A stretch of 64,000 bases of DNA from Reyranella sp. (GTDB taxonomy: Bacteria; Pseudomonadota; Alphaproteobacteria; Reyranellales; Reyranellaceae). This document shows, piece by piece, positions 57,856-64,000 of this stretch (position 1 is its first letter; every line of letters starts with the position of its first letter). The DNA lies in the NCBI GenBank assembly GCA_029946105.1, contig JAQSDW010000002.1, forward strand, positions 1 to 64,000, given 5' to 3'. The notes under the pieces were generated by a model that searched no databases, was not told where the DNA came from, and saw nothing but the letters and a program-made list of their open reading frames with translations. Both the position numbers and the translations under genes were made by a program.

Positions 57856-58332
57856 ATGAACGCCGTCATCACAATCTTCTACGACTGGTCACGCATCGTT
57901 GCGGGCTACTTCGCCTGGGCGGCGCCGCTCGCCGGACGGATCACCGTCGGTTGGGTGTTCCTGTGGAGCGGTTGGCAGAAACTACACATCCTGCCGCGCA
58001 TGATCGAGAATTTCAGGGACTGGGGCATTCCCGCGCCTGAGATCATGGCGCCCTTCGCTTCCGGCGTGGAACTGGTGACCGGCGTCTTGCTGCTGGTGGG
58101 CCTGCTCACGCGCTTCGCGGCGGTACCGATGATGATCGTGATGGCGGTGGCCATCGCATCGGCAAAGGCCAGCCAGATCGATTCACTCGAGACCTTCCTC
58201 GGCTTCGAAGAGGTCGCCTACTTCGTCATGTTCGCCTGGCTCGCCATCGCAGGCCCCGGACCGGTCTCGCTCGATCATGTCGTGTTGAAGACATTCCGAC
58301 CCGGACGCCTGCCGGAAGACTACGGGGCGTAG
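57856..58332 (+). CDS. DoxX family membrane protein
   Basis: GRITVGWVFLWSGWQKL...FASGVELVTGVLLLVGLLTRFAAVPMMIVM. Confidence 0.88.
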   Translation: MNAVITIFYDWSRIVAGYFAWAAPLAGRITVGWVFLWSGWQKLHILPRMIENFRDWGIPAPEIMAPFASGVELVTGVLLLVGLLTRFAAVPMMIVMAVAIASAKASQIDSLETFLGFEEVAYFVMFAWLAIAGPGPVSLDHVVLKTFRPGRLPEDYGA

Positions 58333-58355
58333 ACGCTCTACTCTCGCCGCGGCCG

Positions 58356-59762
58356 CTAGATGTGCAAGGCTTCGCCGAGCGCCCGCAGGCTGGCCTCGTG
58401 GAAGGCCTCTCCCAGTGTCGGATGGGCATGAATGGTGCCGGCGATATCTTCCAGGCGAGCCCCCATTTCGAGCGCCAGGCCAAAGGCGCTGGACAGTTCC
58501 GACACACCGGCACCGACCGCCGAGATGCCGAGCACCAGGTGATTGTCGGTTCGCGCCACCACGCGCACGAAACCGTCCTCCGCCCCCAGCGTCATCGCGC
58601 GGCCGTTGGCGGTCAGAGGAAACATGCCGACATGCACATCATGACCGGCCGAGCGAGCGGCGTCGGGCGAGAGGCCGACGGTGACGATCTCGGGATCGGT
58701 GAAGCAGACGGCCGGGATTACCGCACCGTCGAATATGCGGCGATGGCCGGCGATTATTTCGGCAACCACCACACCCTGCGCCATCGCGCGGTGCGCCAGC
58801 ATCGGCTCCCCGGTCAGGTCGCCCACCGCCCAGACATTGTGCATGGAGGTCGCACAGCGTTCGTCGATGCGCACGAAGGCGCCGTTCATCGTGAGGTCGA
58901 GCCGGTTGAGGCCAAGACCCGTCGTCCTAGCCCGCCTGCCCGTCGCGACAAGGATTAGGTCGGCCGGGATGTCGCGCGCCGCGGCGCCGTCCTGCACCAC
59001 CTGCAGCGCGTCGCCGGCATCGGAGAGGCCGGAGGCCCTGACGCGCGTCAGGACCTCGACCCCCAAGGCACGAAGACGCCGGACCACCGGCCGGGTGAGT
59101 TCGGAGTCGTAGGCGGGCAGGATCCGGTCCTCTGCCTCGACAACCGTGACCTTGGCGCCGAGCTTGGCGAAGGCGATCCCGAGTTCCAGTCCGATGTAAC
59201 CTGCGCCCACGACCGCCAGGCGCTCGGGCACCGCCGACAGCGACAGCGCTTCGGTCGAAGAGATGATGCGTCCGCCGAAGGGCAGCACCGCCACGCTCGC
59301 GGCCTCCGAGCCCGTGGCCAGCACAACATGCTCGGCCCGTACGACCTGGGGCCCGGTATCCGTTTCGACCCGGCAGGTCTTGCCGTCCACCATCTCGGCG
59401 TGGCCATGGACGATCTTTACCTTGTAGCGCTTCAGCAGTGCGCCAACGCCACCGGTGAGACGGCCGACAATGCCGTCCTTCCATTCCATCGTGCGGGCGA
59501 ATTCCAGCGTCGGCCGCTCGACACGCAAGCCGAACGGCGCGGACGTCGCCTGCTCATGCGCGTGCCGGTAGGCGTCGGCCACGTGGATGAGCGCCTTCGA
59601 CGGAATGCAGCCGACATTGAGGCAGGTTCCGCCCAACCCGCCCTCGCGACCGCCCTGTTCGACGAGCACCACGTCGAGCCCGAGCTGCCCGGCGCGAATC
59701 GCTGTGACATAGCCGCCGGGGCCACCGCCGACGACCAGGACCTTGGCAGAAATCTCAGCCAT
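58356..59762 (-). CDS. lpdA: dihydrolipoyl dehydrogenase (E3)
   Basis: [58 protein letters not shown]. Confidence 0.96.
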   Translation of the reverse strand: MAEISAKVLVVGGGPGGYVTAIRAGQLGLDVVLVEQGGREGGLGGTCLNVGCIPSKALIHVADAYRHAHEQATSAPFGLRVERPTLEFARTMEWKDGIVGRLTGGVGALLKRYKVKIVHGHAEMVDGKTCRVETDTGPQVVRAEHVVLATGSEAASVAVLPFGGRIISSTEALSLSAVPERLAVVGAGYIGLELGIAFAKLGAKVTVVEAEDRILPAYDSELTRPVVRRLRALGVEVLTRVRASGLSDAGDALQVVQDGAAARDIPADLILVATGRRARTTGLGLNRLDLTMNGAFVRIDERCATSMHNVWAVGDLTGEPMLAHRAMAQGVVVAEIIAGHRRIFDGAVIPAVCFTDPEIVTVGLSPDAARSAGHDVHVGMFPLTANGRAMTLGAEDGFVRVVARTDNHLVLGISAVGAGVSELSSAFGLALEMGARLEDIAGTIHAHPTLGEAFHEASLRALGEALHI

Positions 59763-59763
59763 C

Positions 59764-61029
59764 TCACGCCTCAATGAAAAGTGTCGCCGGCGCTTCGAGC
59801 AGGCCCTTGATGCGCTGGACGAAGCGCGCGGCGATATAACCGTCGATAACGCGATGATCGAAGGACGACGACAGGTTCATCATGGTACGCGGCACGAACT
59901 GCGAACCTTGCCACACCGGCCGCACGACCTGCCGGTTGATCCCGACGATCGCCACTTCCGGCCGGTTGATCACCGGCGTGGTGACGATCCCGCCGAGCGC
60001 GCCCAGGCTGGTGATCGTGATCGTCGACCCGGACAGCTCGGCGCGCGTCGCCGTTCCCTGGCGGGCGGCCTCGGCAAGACGCCGGACTTCCGCCGCAAAA
60101 TCCCACAGGCCCCGCGCCTCGCAGTGACGCACGACGGGAACCATGAGGCCGGACGGTGTATGCGTCGCGATGCCGATATGGACGCCGCCGTGCCGTTCGA
60201 TGATCTCGGCTTCGTCGTCATAGAGCGCGTTGATCTCGGGAAAATCGGCAATGGCCTTGACCAGCGCCTGCATCAGGAACGGCATGAGCGTAAGCCGGGG
60301 GCGATCCGGACGATCCTGTGCATTGAGCGTGGCCCGCAGCTCCTCGACCGCGGTCACGTCGACTTCCTCGACATAGGAGAAGTGCGCGACCCGTCGCTTC
60401 GACTCCGCCATCTTCTGGGCAATGCGCCGGCGCAAGCCGACCATCTTGATCGACTCAACACTGGTGTTGGCGACCCGGGCAGCGCTCCCTGGGGCGTTGC
60501 CGCCGCCGCGCAGGAAGGCGTCGAGATCGTCATGACCGATCCGACCGGCGGGTCCACTGCCCCGGACCTGGCGCAGATCGACACCGGCATCCCGCGCGCG
60601 ACGGCGCACAGCGGGCGAAGCCATCGGCCGGGCAATCGCGGGACGCGACGCCAGAGGTCCGTTGCTCGTTGCGGTGCGCTCGGGCCTCGGCACGGGTGCC
60701 ATCGCTTGCGCTTCCGACTTTACCGCAGCAGGGGGTTCGGGGGCCGCCACTTGCCTCGGAGCGGCAGCCACTTCTTCATTGCCATCGGCCGCGACCTCGA
60801 GACGGACAAGCTCGGCGCCCACCGCCAGGACACCACCGACCTCCGCGCCCAGCGCGATGACGGTTCCTGCGACCGGCGAGGGGATCTCAACCGTCGCCTT
60901 ATCGGTCATCACCGCGGCAAGGATCTGGTCCTCGAGCACCGACTGGCCGACGGTGACGTGCCACTCCACCACCTCTGCCTCGGCCACGCCCTCGCCGACA
61001 TCCGGCAGCTTGACGATGCGCGTGCCCAT
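59764..61029 (-). CDS. branched-chain 2-oxoacid dehydrogenase E2 (lipoyl acyltransferase)
   Basis: lipoyl domain [17 protein letters not shown]; peripheral subunit-binding domain; [11 protein letters not shown] catalytic motif. Confidence 0.94.
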   Translation of the reverse strand: MGTRIVKLPDVGEGVAEAEVVEWHVTVGQSVLEDQILAAVMTDKATVEIPSPVAGTVIALGAEVGGVLAVGAELVRLEVAADGNEEVAAAPRQVAAPEPPAAVKSEAQAMAPVPRPERTATSNGPLASRPAIARPMASPAVRRRARDAGVDLRQVRGSGPAGRIGHDDLDAFLRGGGNAPGSAARVANTSVESIKMVGLRRRIAQKMAESKRRVAHFSYVEEVDVTAVEELRATLNAQDRPDRPRLTLMPFLMQALVKAIADFPEINALYDDEAEIIERHGGVHIGIATHTPSGLMVPVVRHCEARGLWDFAAEVRRLAEAARQGTATRAELSGSTITITSLGALGGIVTTPVINRPEVAIVGINRQVVRPVWQGSQFVPRTMMNLSSSFDHRVIDGYIAARFVQRIKGLLEAPATLFIEA

Positions 61030-61030
61030 C

Positions 61031-62044
61031 TCAGGCCTCCATCACGGCCTTGAGGGCACGGCCGACCCGCGCCGGCCCCGGGAAATAGTCCCACTCCTGC
61101 GCATGCGGATAGGGCGTGTCCCAGCCGGTCACGCGCACGACAGGCGCCTCGAGACTGTAGAAGCAATGCTCCTGGACGAGGGCGCTGAGCTCGGCGCCGA
61201 ACCCCGACGTCAACGTCGCTTCGTGGACGACCACGCACCGACCGGTCTTCTCCACCGATGCCGCGATGGTTTCGAGGTCGTATGGCAACAGGGTACGGAG
61301 ATCGATGATCTCGGCGTCGATGCCGATGTCGGCAACGGCGGCCTCGGCCACGAAGACCATGGTGCCATAGGCCAGCACCGTGACGGCGGTCCCCGCGCGG
61401 CGAACCGCGGCCTTGCCCAGCGGCACGGTGTAGTGGCCGTCCGGGACTTCGCCCTGGGCATGCTTCGCCCACGGCGTCACGGGCCGGTCGTGATGGCCGT
61501 CGAAGGGGCCGTTGTAGAGCCGCTTGGGCTCGAGGAAAATCACCGGGTCGTTGTCCTCGATCGCCGCGATCAGCAGGCCCTTGGCGTCATAAGGGTTGGA
61601 CGGCACGACGGTCTTGAGGCCCGCGACATGGGTGAACAGGGCCTCCGGGCTCTGGCTATGGGTCTGGCCACCGAAGATGCCGCCGCCCGTCGGCATGCGC
61701 ACCACGAGTGGCGCCGTGAACTGGCCGTTGGATCGATAGCGCAGCCGTGCGGCTTCCGACACGATCTGGTCGTAGGCCGGATACATGTAATCGGCGAACT
61801 GTATCTCGACGCACGGCCGCAGGCCGTAGGCTGCCATGCCGACCGCGACGCCCACGATGCCGAGCTCGTTGATCGGCGTATCGAAGCAGCGGCTGGTGCC
61901 GAACTTCTGCTGCAGGCCCTGGGTGCAGCGGAAGACACCGCCGAAATAGCCGACGTCCTCGCCGAACACGACGACGTTGTCGTCGCGCTGCATGGAAACA
62001 TCCATGGCATCGCGGATCGCCTCGACCATGGTCTTACGCGGCAT
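61031..62044 (-). CDS. branched-chain 2-oxoacid dehydrogenase E1 beta
   Basis: VFGEDVGYFGGVFRCTQGLQQKFG; DTPINELGIVGVAVGMAAYGLRPCVEIQFADY. Confidence 0.95.
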   Translation of the reverse strand: MPRKTMVEAIRDAMDVSMQRDDNVVVFGEDVGYFGGVFRCTQGLQQKFGTSRCFDTPINELGIVGVAVGMAAYGLRPCVEIQFADYMYPAYDQIVSEAARLRYRSNGQFTAPLVVRMPTGGGIFGGQTHSQSPEALFTHVAGLKTVVPSNPYDAKGLLIAAIEDNDPVIFLEPKRLYNGPFDGHHDRPVTPWAKHAQGEVPDGHYTVPLGKAAVRRAGTAVTVLAYGTMVFVAEAAVADIGIDAEIIDLRTLLPYDLETIAASVEKTGRCVVVHEATLTSGFGAELSALVQEHCFYSLEAPVVRVTGWDTPYPHAQEWDYFPGPARVGRALKAVMEA

Positions 62045-62047
62045 CGT

Positions 62048-63313
<1,266 letters not shown>

Positions 63314-63435
63314 CTATCGCCTCTGGCGCCCTATCAACCAAGCCGGCAATAGCAGCGAATTTGCGGCGGAGAATGGTTCGTGCTGGGCTACGTTCATCAT
63401 CAGCGAGACTTCAAACGACACCCCGGGAGGAACGA

Positions 63436-63936
63436 GTGACGAGTGTACTCGACGACTATCTGGTGGACCCCGAGGTATCGCTCCTGGACAAGATCCGGAT
63501 GCAGGCCCAGGTCCTGGTCCCGGTGTTGCGCGCGCTGCGGACGGAACTGGGGAAGGACAAGGCCGACGCCATCGTGAAGCAGGCATTGCGCGACTGGTCG
63601 AAGCAGCTGTTCGCGGCCATCGGCGACGGCATCGACGGCAGCCCGCGGCGCAAGTGGGCAACCATCCAAAGCGTCTGGGGCGACGTCTCCGGGCGGGAGG
63701 TCGAGGTCGAGGTTCTTCGCCAGGACAAGGAGGCCATGGACATCGACGTGACGCGCTGCCGCTTCGCAGAATTCTTCCGCGCGCTCGGCGAACCCGAGCT
63801 CGGCGCGTTGCTGATATGCGAGGCAGACTTCGACATCGCCGCAGCCGGTACGGGGGAAGTGAGTCTCGACCGCGCCCAGACGATCATGCAGGGCGCGCCA
63901 AGCTGCACTTTCCGCTACCGGTTTGCGCCGCGCTAA
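63436..63936 (+). CDS. possible L-2-amino-thiazoline-4-carboxylic acid hydrolase family protein
   Basis: GTG start; helical N-terminus then DVTRCRFAEFFRALGEPELGALLICEADFDIA; family call from recall. Confidence 0.55.
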   Translation: MTSVLDDYLVDPEVSLLDKIRMQAQVLVPVLRALRTELGKDKADAIVKQALRDWSKQLFAAIGDGIDGSPRRKWATIQSVWGDVSGREVEVEVLRQDKEAMDIDVTRCRFAEFFRALGEPELGALLICEADFDIAAAGTGEVSLDRAQTIMQGAPSCTFRYRFAPR

Positions 63937-64000
63937 CTGTCTCTATCTTAGCCTGGGCCTTACCTTGGCGGCTTGCTGGTCCACCGGGGCGGCAGCAGGT

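Overview
High-GC alphaproteobacterial chromosome segment; the exact genus is not determinable from the sequence alone. About 0-46.9 kb is dense and mostly housekeeping: F0 ATP synthase operon (atpI/B/E/F'/F), glycine cleavage operon (gcvT-H-PA-PB) behind a tandem glycine riboswitch, ispH-thrB-rnhA, thrS, infC with an AUA start, rpmI-rplT-pheS-pheT, lepA and tRNA-Ser. From tRNA-Ser (46.9 kb) to about 56 kb there is an accessory or decayed-element region. It holds a RES-type toxin with a long antitoxin and iterons, a small zinc-ribbon protein, a tRNA-Arg 3' half, a truncated ATPase, a umuC relic, TTCCCTG repeats, a chimeric ORF and a degenerate copy of the tRNA-Ser 3' flank. From 56.1 to 58.3 kb lies a SigF/NrsF ECF locus divergent from a Cys-rich bufferin-like (BufA2-like) peptide and DoxX, with sigma-F-like promoter motifs facing both ways and no room for the usual bufB/bufC maturation genes. 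The window ends with a branched-chain 2-oxoacid dehydrogenase operon. Two otherwise intact genes carry single in-frame nonsense codons (GST, alpha/beta hydrolase). All calls are by reading; no database searches were run.
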